From assembly GCF_030252345.1 (NCBI RefSeq), contig NZ_CP126980.1, forward strand, positions 8,937,501 to 9,001,500: 64,000 bases of DNA. Reading direction: 5' to 3'. Origin of the DNA: Actinoplanes oblitus. Lineage in GTDB: Bacteria > Actinomycetota > Actinomycetes > Mycobacteriales > Micromonosporaceae. Every line of letters starts with the position of its first letter. The stretch's first letter is position 1. Below are positions 52,701 to 60,166 of the stretch, piece after piece. Position numbers and translations under genes: made by a program. The notes below the pieces were generated by a model that had not been told where the DNA came from, did not search any database, and was given only the letters and a program-made list of their open reading frames with translations.

Positions 52701-53269
52701 GTGACCGAGGTGTTGGTGGCGATCGGCACGCCGTCCTCGAACAGCCGTCCCGTGGTGCCGGTCTGGGTGTACGCGAGGTGCTTCCAGGTGCCACGGGCGA
52801 GCGACTCGGCCGCCGCGGGCTGGGTGCTCTGCTCCTTGGTCCAGTTCGCCGTGGAGATCGCCGCGCGGAGGGAGTTGCCGGTGGCGAACAGGTAGCCGTT
52901 GCCGTACCCGGTGGCGTTGTCGGTGTTGCCGAAGCCGTACAGGAAGTACGGCGTCGGCTGGTCGGCGTCGAGGTACACGTCGAAGGACACCGAGATCGAG
53001 TCCAATCCGGACATGATGTCGTCCGGCAGCTTGACGTACGTGTTCGACCCGTTGAAGGCCAGTCCGTCGTCGCCACCCCAGGACGGGGTCCCGCTCACGC
53101 TCCCGTTCCGGCCGTTGCCGGAGGAGTCGGTGGCCACCGTGCCCGACTTCTCGTCGAGCTTGTACCACAGCATCAGGCCGTCGGCGGCTACGGCGGGTGA
53201 CGGCACGACCAGAGTGGACAGCACCACAGCGGCCGCGCTCAGCGCGGACCAGCGCGCGGTTCTTCGCAT
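49703..53269 (-). CDS. Secreted multidomain glycoside hydrolase, family 43
   Basis: An 1188-residue exported enzyme for plant arabinan or xylan side chains. Residues 1-29 are a signal peptide (cleavage after SPAVA). A LamG/concanavalin-like domain covers 30-240 and two short bacterial Ig-like domains about 255-420. The GH43 beta-propeller spans about 425-740, with its three acids in LRDPFII, YSVIDSTM and VSAGEGPLVF. Several Ig-like and Big_3-type beta-domains follow to the end. No carbohydrate-binding module of named family is clear. A LacI-type operator lies 86 bases upstream; the linkage in clustering is poor, as no transporter is beside it. Confidence 0.88.
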   Translation of the reverse strand: MRRTARWSALSAAAVVLSTLVVPSPAVAADGLMLWYKLDEKSGTVATDSSGNGRNGSVSGTPSWGGDDGLAFNGSNTYVKLPDDIMSGLDSISVSFDVYLDADQPTPYFLYGFGNTDNATGYGNGYLFATGNSLRAAISTANWTKEQSTQPAAAESLARGTWKHLAYTQTGTTGRLFEDGVPIATNTSVTIKPGDIGGGRTTANYLGKSDYSGDRLLKGKIKDFRVYDRALGDTEVRTLAGPVVADELAADRAALTLGDTSALAADLSLPATAPHGSALSWSTSDPAVVTAGGVVTRPAAGQPAATATLTATLTRGASTATKTFAVTVLPKLGDGEAAKAAAAALVVHDIDDVRGNLTLPATGDNGAVVTWSSDRPDVIDGSGVVHRPAAGKGPATVALTATARVGEASATRTMTATVPELPAAAAKTGYLFSYFTGEGTANGEQLYFAVSKANDPLSYREVNDAKPVLTSELGTKGLRDPFIIRSPEGDKFYQIATDLKINGNGDWDGSQRRGSKSIMVWESTDLVTWTNQRLVKISPDTAGNTWAPEAFYDRSIGAYVVFWASKLYDPADTAHAGSTYNRMMYATTRDFYTFSEPRVWKDPGYSVIDSTMIEHDGTYYRFTKDERNNTSSTPCAKFLIEEKSTSIMSTDYQFVRECIGSGAVSAGEGPLVFKSNTEDRWYLFIDEFGGQGYVPFTTTDLAAGLWTKVSSYSLPASPRHGTVLPVTQREYDRLLATYQPNLLVTAVDPVPLTTPAGTAPALPARVTARHADGSSAGVAVVWDAVPPAAYARPGTFTVSGTIAESQNVKATAVVTVPDVDAPTVGAVVSPAEPGTGWFRTPATVTVTATDAVDGAVVPKVRVTRAGEPAGPWVDQAQPLTLGADGIHVVEYTATDAAGNSSGTGSVTVRVDTTAPVSQATVDADARTVSLRAADGHSGVRGLEYSLDGGATWWAYTGPVRVGRAATALLYRATDVAGNVETANRVVVPAVGVVPAPTTTRATVRPAKATYGTSPVVDVTVAGASAAKPSGVVRVLLGATSVGDGVLSGGHARIQLANTIGVGTRKLRVVYAGDDRYAGSSAGLTLEVVAASSRTTVSATAGRVRAGGKTHLTVRVRSVSGAPAYGTVRVLAVNGTSRIRVTATLTGGRAVLDLGPLTRRGTYRIEARYSGSGTVTGSASSVLRIRVVR

Positions 53270-53354
53270 GGACGTATTCCTTTGGGGGGAAGGGAACGGA
53301 GACAGCGCGCCGGAGGACGGTTCCGGCGGGGGAAGGCGCGGTCAGAACCGGGAT

Positions 53355-53374
53355 GAGTGTGAGCGCTAACACTC
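53355..53374. promoter_or_regulatory. LacI-family operator upstream of the GH43 gene
   Basis: GAGTGTGAGCGCTAACACTC is a 20-bp palindrome with one mismatched pair and the central AGCGCT of LacI-family sites. It lies 86-105 bases before the GH43 start on that gene's upstream side. No LacI-family gene exists in the window, so the repressor is elsewhere. Confidence 0.65.
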
Positions 53375-53447
53375 GCGCCGGTCAAGAACATCAAGCGTCA
53401 TCGCTGAGAATTTTTCTCATCTCACGGCACGCCCCCATCGGGTGCGG

Positions 53448-56042
53448 CTAAGGAGTCAGCCCCAGACGGGCTGCCTCGGCCACGGCCTGGCCACGGCGGG
53501 ACACCCCGAGTTTGCGCAGGATCGCGGAGACGTGGTGGTGCACGGTCTTGGTGGACAGGAACAGCCGCTCGGCGATCTCCACATTCGACAGGCCGCGCCG
53601 GATCAGGGCCAGCACCTCGACCTCGCGCCGGGTCAGCTCGGCCGGGTTCTCCCGGGTCCGGCGCTGCGGGCCCCGCGGGATGTCCCGCACTCCGCGGGAG
53701 CGCAGCCGGCGGGTGACGATCGTGGCGGCCGGACGGGCGCCCAGCCGCTGGAACTCGGCGAGCGCGGCCCGCAGCCCGGCCTCGTCGCCGGCGCCGGCCA
53801 GTGCCAGGGCGGCGTCGTACGAGCAGTCCCGCTTGCGCCAGCACTCCGCGGCACCCGCCACGTCGCCGGCCAGCTGCGGGGCGTACGGCTCCAGCAGCCG
53901 GACCCCGGCCAGATCGGCGTCCGGTCCCCCGGCCAACCGGCGCAGCCAGGCCAGCTCGCCGAGCACCCACGCGGCCCGCCGCCGCAGCGCCAGCTCCCAG
54001 GTCTCGGTGAGCTCCGGCTCGACCGGGACGCCGGCCAGCCAGGCGGCCTCGGCCCGGGCGGTCGCCACCGGGGCCAGGTACTGCAGCTCGCCCTTGCCGG
54101 CGGCCAGGTCACGGGCCTCGTCCAGGGCCGGCCACGGGTCGGCGTCACCGCCGCGGGCCCGGATCAGCCCGAGCACGGCGAGCGCCATGAGCCGCAGCAG
54201 CGGCACCGGCTTGGCGTCGCGCAGCACCTCCCCGGCGTCCGCGGCCGCCTCGCCCCAGCGGCCCATGTCGAGGTGGTAGCGCGCCCGGTAGGCGAGCACG
54301 TAGTGCTTCCACGCCTCCAGCCCCAGGTCGGCGCAGGCGGTCACGCCCCGGTCCAGCCAGGACGACAGGTGGTACGACCGGACCCGGGTCATCGACCAGC
54401 CGGCGTGGATGTACGCCCGGCCGATGTGCTCCTCCAGCCCGGCCTGCTCGGCCAGCGCCAGGCTGCGCTCCAGCTTGCCGATCCCCGCCGGCTCCCCGGC
54501 GAGCAGCTGCATGGTGCCGAGGTTGTTGAGGCTGTGCACCACGATCTCGACGCTGCCGTGCCGCTCGCCCAGGCGCAGCGCCCGGCCGCCCAGCTCCATG
54601 GCGTCCGGGTAATCCTCGATGTTGAGCGCTATCGACGCCTGGTTGGTGCAGGCCATGGCGTATTCCGGGCCGGTCGGCACGTCGTCGAGGAGCCGCAGCG
54701 CCTCGCGGCCGGACGCGGCGGCCTCCTCGAGGTAGCCGCCGCACCACTGGCGCCGGGACAGCAGGGAGAGCGCCGTCGCCTCCCCGTGCCGGTCGCCGAT
54801 CCGGCGGCGATGCCGGATCGCCTCCCGCAGCGCCACTATCGACTCGTCGGTCTGCTCGGTCAGGTAGCACTCGTAGGAGCGGCGTTCCAGCAGGCCGGCC
54901 CGCTCGGCCGGGGCGAGGCCGGCGGCGAAGCGCAGCGCCCGGGCGTACTGCGCGGCGGCTTCCCGGTGCGCGCCCGACCCGGCGGCCTGCTCGGCGGCGC
55001 GCGGCGCCCAGGTGAGCACCACGTCGGTGGCGCCGGCCGCCTCGGCGTGGTGGGCGACCCGGCTCGGGTCGGCCCGCTCCGGCTCGGCCAGCAGCGCCCG
55101 CAGCACGCCGCGGTGCAGTTCCAGCCGCCGGTGCGGGGCGAGCGACTCCTCCACGGCGATCCGGGCCAGCTCGTGCCGGAACGCCACCCCGCCCGGCACG
55201 CTCTCCAGCATCCCGGCCCGCAGCGCCTCGTCGAGCCCGGGCATGCCCGCCAGCAGGTGCAGCTCGGCGTGCTGCGGGACGACCGAGACGGCGTCCAGCA
55301 CCGCCGTCGCCTCCGGGCCGAGCCGGGCGGCCCGGGCCAGCACCGCGTCGCGCACGGTCAGCGGTACGTCGCCGTCGTCGCGGGCCAGCACCTCGGTGAC
55401 GAAGAACGGGTTGCCCCCGCTCACCCGGTGCAGCGCGCGCCCGTCACGCCCGTGCGGGGCGGCCAGCTCACCGACCGCCTCCGGGGACAGCGGCGCGACG
55501 GCCATCCGGTGGATCGCGTCGCCCTGCAGCTCGCCGAGCAGCCGGCGCAGCGGATGCCGCCGGTCGGTCACCTCGTCGCTGCGATAGGTCGCGACGATCA
55601 GCGCGGGCATCGCCTCGATGCGCCGGCCGAGCACGCTGAGCACGTCGAGGGTGGCCTCGTCGGCCCAGTGCAGGTCCTCCAGCACCAGCGCCAAGCCGGG
55701 GCGTTCCCGCACGTCGCGGATGATCCCGGTGGCCAGCTCGTAGGACTTCGCGCCGCGCTCGACCAGGCCGGCGATCGGGCCGCCGTCGTGCGCGATCTCC
55801 AGGAACGGCCCCAGCGGTCGCGGCGTCCGCAGTGGATCGCAGGCGCCCCACAGCACCGGGCGGGTCGCCCGGCACTCCGCCCGGAACCGCCGTACCAGCG
55901 CGGTCTTACCGCCGCCGGCCTCCCCGCCGAGCAGCACGAGGACCCCACCGCGCCCGCCGCGCACCGTCTCGTAGGCCTGATGCAGCGCGCCGAGCTGCCC
56001 GGACCGCTCCAGCAGCCGGGGCCCGGCAGAGATCTCCCCCAT
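53448..56042 (-). CDS. LAL-type LuxR-family regulator with AAA ATPase domain
   Basis: An 864-residue transcription regulator. Residues 10-250 are an AAA/STAND-type ATPase with Walker A GEAGGGKT (40-47) and Walker B LALVLEDLHWAD (about 115-130). The middle is TPR-like helical repeat (for example AAAQYARALRFAAGLAP). Residues 800-864 are a LuxR helix-turn-helix (LTRREVEVLALIRRGLSN, AERLFLSTKTVHHHV). No target is obvious. It is divergent from the toxin-antitoxin pair and sits between this and the GH43 gene on the same strand, 178 bases away. Confidence 0.9.
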   Translation of the reverse strand: MGEISAGPRLLERSGQLGALHQAYETVRGGRGGVLVLLGGEAGGGKTALVRRFRAECRATRPVLWGACDPLRTPRPLGPFLEIAHDGGPIAGLVERGAKSYELATGIIRDVRERPGLALVLEDLHWADEATLDVLSVLGRRIEAMPALIVATYRSDEVTDRRHPLRRLLGELQGDAIHRMAVAPLSPEAVGELAAPHGRDGRALHRVSGGNPFFVTEVLARDDGDVPLTVRDAVLARAARLGPEATAVLDAVSVVPQHAELHLLAGMPGLDEALRAGMLESVPGGVAFRHELARIAVEESLAPHRRLELHRGVLRALLAEPERADPSRVAHHAEAAGATDVVLTWAPRAAEQAAGSGAHREAAAQYARALRFAAGLAPAERAGLLERRSYECYLTEQTDESIVALREAIRHRRRIGDRHGEATALSLLSRRQWCGGYLEEAAASGREALRLLDDVPTGPEYAMACTNQASIALNIEDYPDAMELGGRALRLGERHGSVEIVVHSLNNLGTMQLLAGEPAGIGKLERSLALAEQAGLEEHIGRAYIHAGWSMTRVRSYHLSSWLDRGVTACADLGLEAWKHYVLAYRARYHLDMGRWGEAAADAGEVLRDAKPVPLLRLMALAVLGLIRARGGDADPWPALDEARDLAAGKGELQYLAPVATARAEAAWLAGVPVEPELTETWELALRRRAAWVLGELAWLRRLAGGPDADLAGVRLLEPYAPQLAGDVAGAAECWRKRDCSYDAALALAGAGDEAGLRAALAEFQRLGARPAATIVTRRLRSRGVRDIPRGPQRRTRENPAELTRREVEVLALIRRGLSNVEIAERLFLSTKTVHHHVSAILRKLGVSRRGQAVAEAARLGLTP

Positions 56043-56139
56043 CGCCGCACCATGTCACCGGTCTCCCGCACCCTCCATCACCTATCCGACATCCGAGCAT
56101 GCCGATCAACCTCGCACCTCCGGTCCGGCTGGTCAGGTG

Positions 56140-56151
56140 TAGAATTTTCTA
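56140..56151. promoter_or_regulatory. Palindromic operator over the -10 of the toxin-antitoxin genes
   Basis: TAGAA-TT-TTCTA (56140-56151) is a perfect palindrome. TAGAAT at 56140-56145 is a good -10, leaving a leader of only about 12 bases before GTG 56164. The XRE antitoxin at 56526 would be expected to bind here. Confidence 0.6.
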
Positions 56152-56163
56152 AACTCCAGGCTC

Positions 56164-56529
56164 GTGAAAGAATGGGAGATCTTCGCAACCGACGAGTTCT
56201 ATGCCTGGGCAGACACTCTTGATCGGGCATCGCTGAGACATCTCGTGCAAGCCATTGATCAGCTCGCTGAGGTGGGCCCGGGATTGGGACGACCACTCGT
56301 CGACCACATCGAGGGTTCACGGGTGCACAACATGAAGGAGCTACGGCCCGGTTCATCGGGACGGAGCGAGATTCGTGCCCTTTTCGTCTTCGACCCCTGG
56401 CGATCAACGATCCTGCTCATCGGCGGAGACAAGTCTGGTAACTGGTCCGGGTGGTATCGCACGGCGATCCCGGCGGCCGAGGAGTTGTACGCGCGGTACC
56501 TGAAGGACCGCCAGAACGAGGAGGCGTGA
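56164..56529 (+). CDS. Type II toxin, Gp49-like/HigB (DUF891) family
   Basis: A 121-residue RelE-superfamily mRNA interferase-like toxin. GLGRPLVDHIEGSRVHNMKEL and IRALFVFDPWRSTILLIGGDKSGNW are the DUF891 family blocks. The start is GTG at 56164. The toxin gene precedes the antitoxin gene, the HigBA order. Third codon positions are noticeably less G/C biased than in neighbours (gaa, gat, act, gca are common), suggesting acquisition. The antitoxin starts within its stop codon. Confidence 0.87.
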   Translation: MKEWEIFATDEFYAWADTLDRASLRHLVQAIDQLAEVGPGLGRPLVDHIEGSRVHNMKELRPGSSGRSEIRALFVFDPWRSTILLIGGDKSGNWSGWYRTAIPAAEELYARYLKDRQNEEA

Positions 56530-56870
56530 CCGTGCCCGGATACCACAAGTGGAGCGACATCCGAGCCGAATTCGTCGAGAAGGCCGGCGGCGAGGAGGCC
56601 ATCGCTGAGGCGCGCCGGCAGAGTCAGGCGTATGTCAACGGATACCGACTGGCTGAGCGACGGAAGTCGATCGGGCTGACCCAGGCCGAGGTCGCCGAAC
56701 GGATGGGCGTGACCAAGGGCCGAGTCTCCCAGATCGAGCGTGGCGAGGTCGCCACCGTCGACGCCATCGCCCGCTACGTCCACGCGCTCGGGGGCTACCT
56801 CCAGATCTCCGCCGTTTTCGGCGACGACCAGTACATCCTGCGCGGCACCGACCCGCAGGCCGCCGCCTGA
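56526..56870 (+). CDS. XRE-family antitoxin (HigA-like)
   Basis: A 114-residue helix-turn-helix protein. YRLAERRKSIGLTQAEVAERMGVTKGRVSQIERGE forms the XRE domain at roughly 38-72, and the C-terminal ALGGYLQISAVFGDDQYIL is typical of DUF891 partners. The GTG at 56526 overlaps the toxin stop; a second GTG at 56532 is possible. The protein should neutralise the toxin and repress the promoter at 56140. A strong hairpin follows. Confidence 0.87.
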   Translation: MTVPGYHKWSDIRAEFVEKAGGEEAIAEARRQSQAYVNGYRLAERRKSIGLTQAEVAERMGVTKGRVSQIERGEVATVDAIARYVHALGGYLQISAVFGDDQYILRGTDPQAAA

Positions 56871-56871
56871 G

Positions 56872-56939
56872 CACGATCAACCCCGTTTCCGGTACGGCGG
56901 CGGCCGGCTCACCGCGTACCGGAAACGGGGTTGATCGTG
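56872..56939. terminator. Perfect 25-bp hairpin between convergent genes
   Basis: Arms 56872-56896 and 56915-56939 are exactly complementary, with an 18-base loop. The arms contain CCGTTTCCGGTACG, whose core is shared with the hairpin at 2315-2357. It separates the toxin-antitoxin pair from the convergent alcohol dehydrogenase gene and starts right after the antitoxin stop. Confidence 0.8.
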
Positions 56940-56943
56940 GTGA

Positions 56944-58032
56944 TCAGAGGCGGACGACGGAGCGGGCGCCCTCGCCCCGGGCCATGCGGTCGAAGGCGGC
57001 CGGCACGTCGGCCAGCCCGATCCGATCGGTGATCAGGTGGTCCAGCGACAGCTTCCCGTCGAGGACCTCGCGGGCCAGGGCCGGCACCTCGACGTCCGGG
57101 TCGGCCTGGCCGTAGACCGAGGCGCGCAGGGTCCGCGCCGAGGAGAAGATGTCCAGCGCGCCGAGCTGCACCATGTCGTCGGCCGCGCCCATCCCGACCA
57201 CGGTGACCTGGCCGCCGCGCCGGGTGGCCCGCCACGCCGCCCGGATCGTCGACGCCCGGCCCACGCACTCGATGGCGTGGTCGGCGCCGCGCCCCTCGGT
57301 GCGCACCCGGACGTCCTTGGAGAGCGCGTCCGAGGAGACCACGAAGTCGGTGGCGCCGGCCGCCTCGGCCAGCCCCTTCTTCGCCTCGGTGACGTCGACA
57401 GCGATCACCTGCCCGGCGCCGGCCGCCCGGGCCGCCGCGACCACCGACAGCCCCACCCCGCCGAGGCCGATGACCAGCACCGACTCGCCCGGCTGCACCC
57501 GCGCGGTGTTGCGGACCGCGCCCGAGCCGGTCAGCACCGAGCACCCGAGCAGCGCGGCGAGTTCGAAATCGAGCTCTTCCGGTACGCCGATGACAGCGTT
57601 CTCCGGCGCCACCACCTGCTCGGCGAACGCGCCCAGCCCGAGGCACACGTGCACCGGCGCCCCGTCCAGGGTCATCCCGTTCTCCAGCGCCGCCACCCCG
57701 GAGGAGGTGGCGCAGAGCCACGGCTGAGCGTGCTCGCAGAACCAGCAGCTCCGGCACGGCGGCTGCCAGTTCAGCACCACGTGGTCGCCGACCGCGGCGC
57801 GGGTGACGTGCTCGCCGACCTCGACCACCTCGCCGGCCGCCTCGTGCCCGAGGACCAGTGGGTGCGGCGGGCGCAGCGTTCCGTTGATCATCGACAGGTC
57901 GGAGTGGCAGACGCCGGCCGCCCGGATCCGGACCCGCACCTGGCCGGGACCGACCTCGGGCAGCCGCAGCTCCTCGACGGCGGCCGGGACACCTGCCGTC
58001 CGGACCACCAGTCCGGGAATGTAGTGGCTCAT
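56944..58032 (-). CDS. Zinc-dependent alcohol dehydrogenase
   Basis: A 362-residue medium-chain dehydrogenase of class III-like (MDR) type. The catalytic zinc ligands are in GVCHSDL and GHEAAG plus the later cysteine in LGCSV; the structural zinc loop is C-x2-C-x2-C-x7-C (CRSCWFCEHAQPWLC). VIGLGGVGLSVVAAA is the NAD fold. The protein oxidises an alcohol to an aldehyde, which the co-transcribed aldehyde dehydrogenase would finish. ATG 58032 overlaps the aldehyde dehydrogenase stop (ATGA). Confidence 0.92.
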   Translation of the reverse strand: MSHYIPGLVVRTAGVPAAVEELRLPEVGPGQVRVRIRAAGVCHSDLSMINGTLRPPHPLVLGHEAAGEVVEVGEHVTRAAVGDHVVLNWQPPCRSCWFCEHAQPWLCATSSGVAALENGMTLDGAPVHVCLGLGAFAEQVVAPENAVIGVPEELDFELAALLGCSVLTGSGAVRNTARVQPGESVLVIGLGGVGLSVVAAARAAGAGQVIAVDVTEAKKGLAEAAGATDFVVSSDALSKDVRVRTEGRGADHAIECVGRASTIRAAWRATRRGGQVTVVGMGAADDMVQLGALDIFSSARTLRASVYGQADPDVEVPALAREVLDGKLSLDHLITDRIGLADVPAAFDRMARGEGARSVVRL

Positions 58033-59438
58033 CGCTGGATCGCCTTCACCTGCTGGAACTCCTCCAGACCGAACCGGCCCAGCTCGCGGCCGACGCCGGA
58101 CTGCTTGTACCCGCCGAACGGGGCGAACGGGTTGAACGCGCCGCCGTTCACGTCGACCGCCCCGGTACGCAGCCGCCGGGCCACCGCGAGAGCCCGCTCG
58201 TCGCCGCCCCAGACCGCACCGGCCAGGCCGTACTTCGAGTTGTTGGCGATCGCCACGGCCTCGTCGTCGGTGTCGAACGGGATGATCGACAGCACCGGCC
58301 CGAAGATCTCCTCCTGGGCTAGCTCGCTGTCCGGGTCGACGTCGGCGAAGACGGTCGGCGCCACGAAGTGCCCGGTCGCCGGCACCGGGGCGTCCAGCCC
58401 ACCGGCCACCAGCCGGGCCCGCGCCCGCTCGATGAAGCCGCGGACCCGGTCCCGCTGCCCGGCCGAGACCAGCGGGCCGAGCCGGGTGCCCGGGTCGAAC
58501 GGGTCGCCGACGGTGTAGCCGGCCGCGGTCTTGGCGGCCAGCTCGACCGCCTCGTCGTAGTGGCTGCGGTGCACCAGCATCCGGGTCCACGCCGTGCAGG
58601 TCTGGCCGGAGTTGAGGAACGCGTTGCCGACCCCGACCTTGACGGCCTTGACCAGGTCGGCGTCCGCCAGGATCAGGTTCGCCGACTTGCCGCCCAGTTC
58701 CAGGGAGACCTTGGCGATCCGGTCGGCGGCCGCCTTCGCGATGGCCCGGCCGGTGGCGGTGGAGCCGGTGAACGAGATCATGTCGACGTCCGGGTGCCCG
58801 GCGATGGCCGCGCCGACCACCGGGCCGGTCCCGGTGACCAGGTTCAGCACGCCGGCCGGCAGCCCCGCCTCGTGCGCCGCGTCGAACAGCAGGTACGCCA
58901 CCAGCGGGGTCAGCTCGCTCGGCTTGAGCACCACCGTGCAGCCGGCCGCCAGGGCCGCGCCCACCTTCGCCACCACCTGGTGCAGCGGATAGTTCCACGG
59001 GGTGATCGCGCCGACCACGCCGGCCGCCTCCCGGACGATCAGCGAGTTACCCACCGTCTCCTCGGTCACCGGCTGGGCGGCCAGCTCGGCGTACCCCTTG
59101 AGCACGGCGAGCGGCAGCCCGGCCTGGACCGCCTGAGCGACCTTGAGCGGGGTGCCGAGCTCCAGCCCGACGGTGCGGGCGATGTCCCCGGCCCGGGAGG
59201 CGAGCGCCTCGTGCAGCCGGCCGAGGGCCGCGCCGCGCTCGGCCATCGGCAGCCCGGCCCAGCCGTCGAAGGCCCGGCGGGCGGCCGAGACGGCGAGGTT
59301 CACGTCCTCGGCGGTGCCGGCCGGCACGTGCCCGATCACCTGCTCGGTGTACGGGTTCTCCACCTCGATCCGGTCGCCGGAGTCCGGCGGCACCCACGCG
59401 CCTCCGATGTAGAGCTGTTCGCGGAATTCCGACGTCAT
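58029..59438 (-). CDS. NAD-dependent aldehyde dehydrogenase
   Basis: A 469-residue aldehyde dehydrogenase. ITPWNYPLHQVVAKVGAAL and VVLKPSE are cofactor-binding segments, the general base is in LELGGKSA, and the nucleophile cysteine in NSGQTCTAW. It converts an aldehyde to an acid. It lies between the TetR gene (overlap ATGA) and the alcohol dehydrogenase gene. The substrate is probably a medium or long chain aldehyde, given the acyl-CoA synthetase opposite. Confidence 0.93.
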   Translation of the reverse strand: MTSEFREQLYIGGAWVPPDSGDRIEVENPYTEQVIGHVPAGTAEDVNLAVSAARRAFDGWAGLPMAERGAALGRLHEALASRAGDIARTVGLELGTPLKVAQAVQAGLPLAVLKGYAELAAQPVTEETVGNSLIVREAAGVVGAITPWNYPLHQVVAKVGAALAAGCTVVLKPSELTPLVAYLLFDAAHEAGLPAGVLNLVTGTGPVVGAAIAGHPDVDMISFTGSTATGRAIAKAAADRIAKVSLELGGKSANLILADADLVKAVKVGVGNAFLNSGQTCTAWTRMLVHRSHYDEAVELAAKTAAGYTVGDPFDPGTRLGPLVSAGQRDRVRGFIERARARLVAGGLDAPVPATGHFVAPTVFADVDPDSELAQEEIFGPVLSIIPFDTDDEAVAIANNSKYGLAGAVWGGDERALAVARRLRTGAVDVNGGAFNPFAPFGGYKQSGVGRELGRFGLEEFQQVKAIQR

Positions 59439-60064
59439 CGGCGTACCCCCTGGTCGTAGTGATCGGACAGACCGGCCAGGAGCAGGTCCAGCCCGAGTTC
59501 GAAGGCGCCCTCGTCGACCGCGGCGCGGTGGGCCGGCAGCTCGTGGGCGCGGTGCAGGTGCGGATAGGTGTCGTAGAGCCCCGGGTCGTCAGCGAAGCCG
59601 AGCGCGAACGAGCCGAGCGCCGACCCGGTGATCAGGTAGCGCATCAGCGCGCCGATGTGGGTGGCCCGCGACCGGGACCAGCCGGCGTCGATCAGCGCGC
59701 CGTAGACCGCCTCGGCCATGGCCAGCCCGTGCGGCCGCCGGCCGGGCCCGGTGGCCAGCACCGGGATGATGTGCGGATGGGCGGCCAGCACCGCGTGGTA
59801 CGACTTCGCCCAGAGCCGCAGCCCCTCGCGCCAGTCGCAGTCGGCGAACACCCCGATGTCCACCCGCGCCACCACCGCCTCGGCGACCGCGTCGACGATC
59901 TCCGCCTTGGTGGCGAAGTGGTTGTACAGCGACGGGCCCTGCACGCCCAGCTCGGTGGCGAGCCGCCGCATGGAGAGCGCGTCCAGGCCCTCGGCGTCGA
60001 TCAGAGCGGACGCGGCCTCGACGATGCGCTCCCGGGTCAGCAACGCCTGCCGGGGCCGAGCCAT
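59435..60064 (-). CDS. TetR/AcrR-family regulator
   Basis: A 209-residue regulator with an N-terminal helix-turn-helix (TRERIVEAASALIDAEGLDALSMRRLATELGV, SLYNHFATKAEI) and a TetR_C-type ligand domain (WREGLRLWAKSYHAVLAAHP). It is the first gene of the three-gene unit that includes the aldehyde and alcohol dehydrogenases, and divergent from the acyl-CoA synthetase gene 102 bases away. The palindrome at 60102-60132 between them is its probable operator. Confidence 0.9.
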   Translation of the reverse strand: MARPRQALLTRERIVEAASALIDAEGLDALSMRRLATELGVQGPSLYNHFATKAEIVDAVAEAVVARVDIGVFADCDWREGLRLWAKSYHAVLAAHPHIIPVLATGPGRRPHGLAMAEAVYGALIDAGWSRSRATHIGALMRYLITGSALGSFALGFADDPGLYDTYPHLHRAHELPAHRAAVDEGAFELGLDLLLAGLSDHYDQGVRR

Positions 60065-60101
60065 ATGGCAACTCCCTGGAAATCCGGAATCAGCACTGGA
60101 C

Positions 60102-60132
60102 GCGCAAAAACTTACGCCGCTAGTTTATGCGC
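60102..60132. promoter_or_regulatory. 31-bp palindromic operator in the divergent spacer
   Basis: Arms GCGCAAAAACT (60102-60112) and AGTTTATGCGC (60122-60132) match at 10 of 11 positions around a 9-base spacer. The element lies midway between the TetR start (60064) and the acyl-CoA synthetase start (60167), so one repressor could control both sides. Its core resembles that of the palindrome at 40662. Confidence 0.65.
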
Positions 60133-60166
60133 TAGCTGCGACGTACATCACTCGGAGGGGATCCGC

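Noticed and set aside
49940..53200. Plus-strand frame of over 1000 codons opposite the GH43 gene
   Set aside because: Arginine/glycine/valine-rich shadow; the minus strand has a signal peptide and GH43 motifs.
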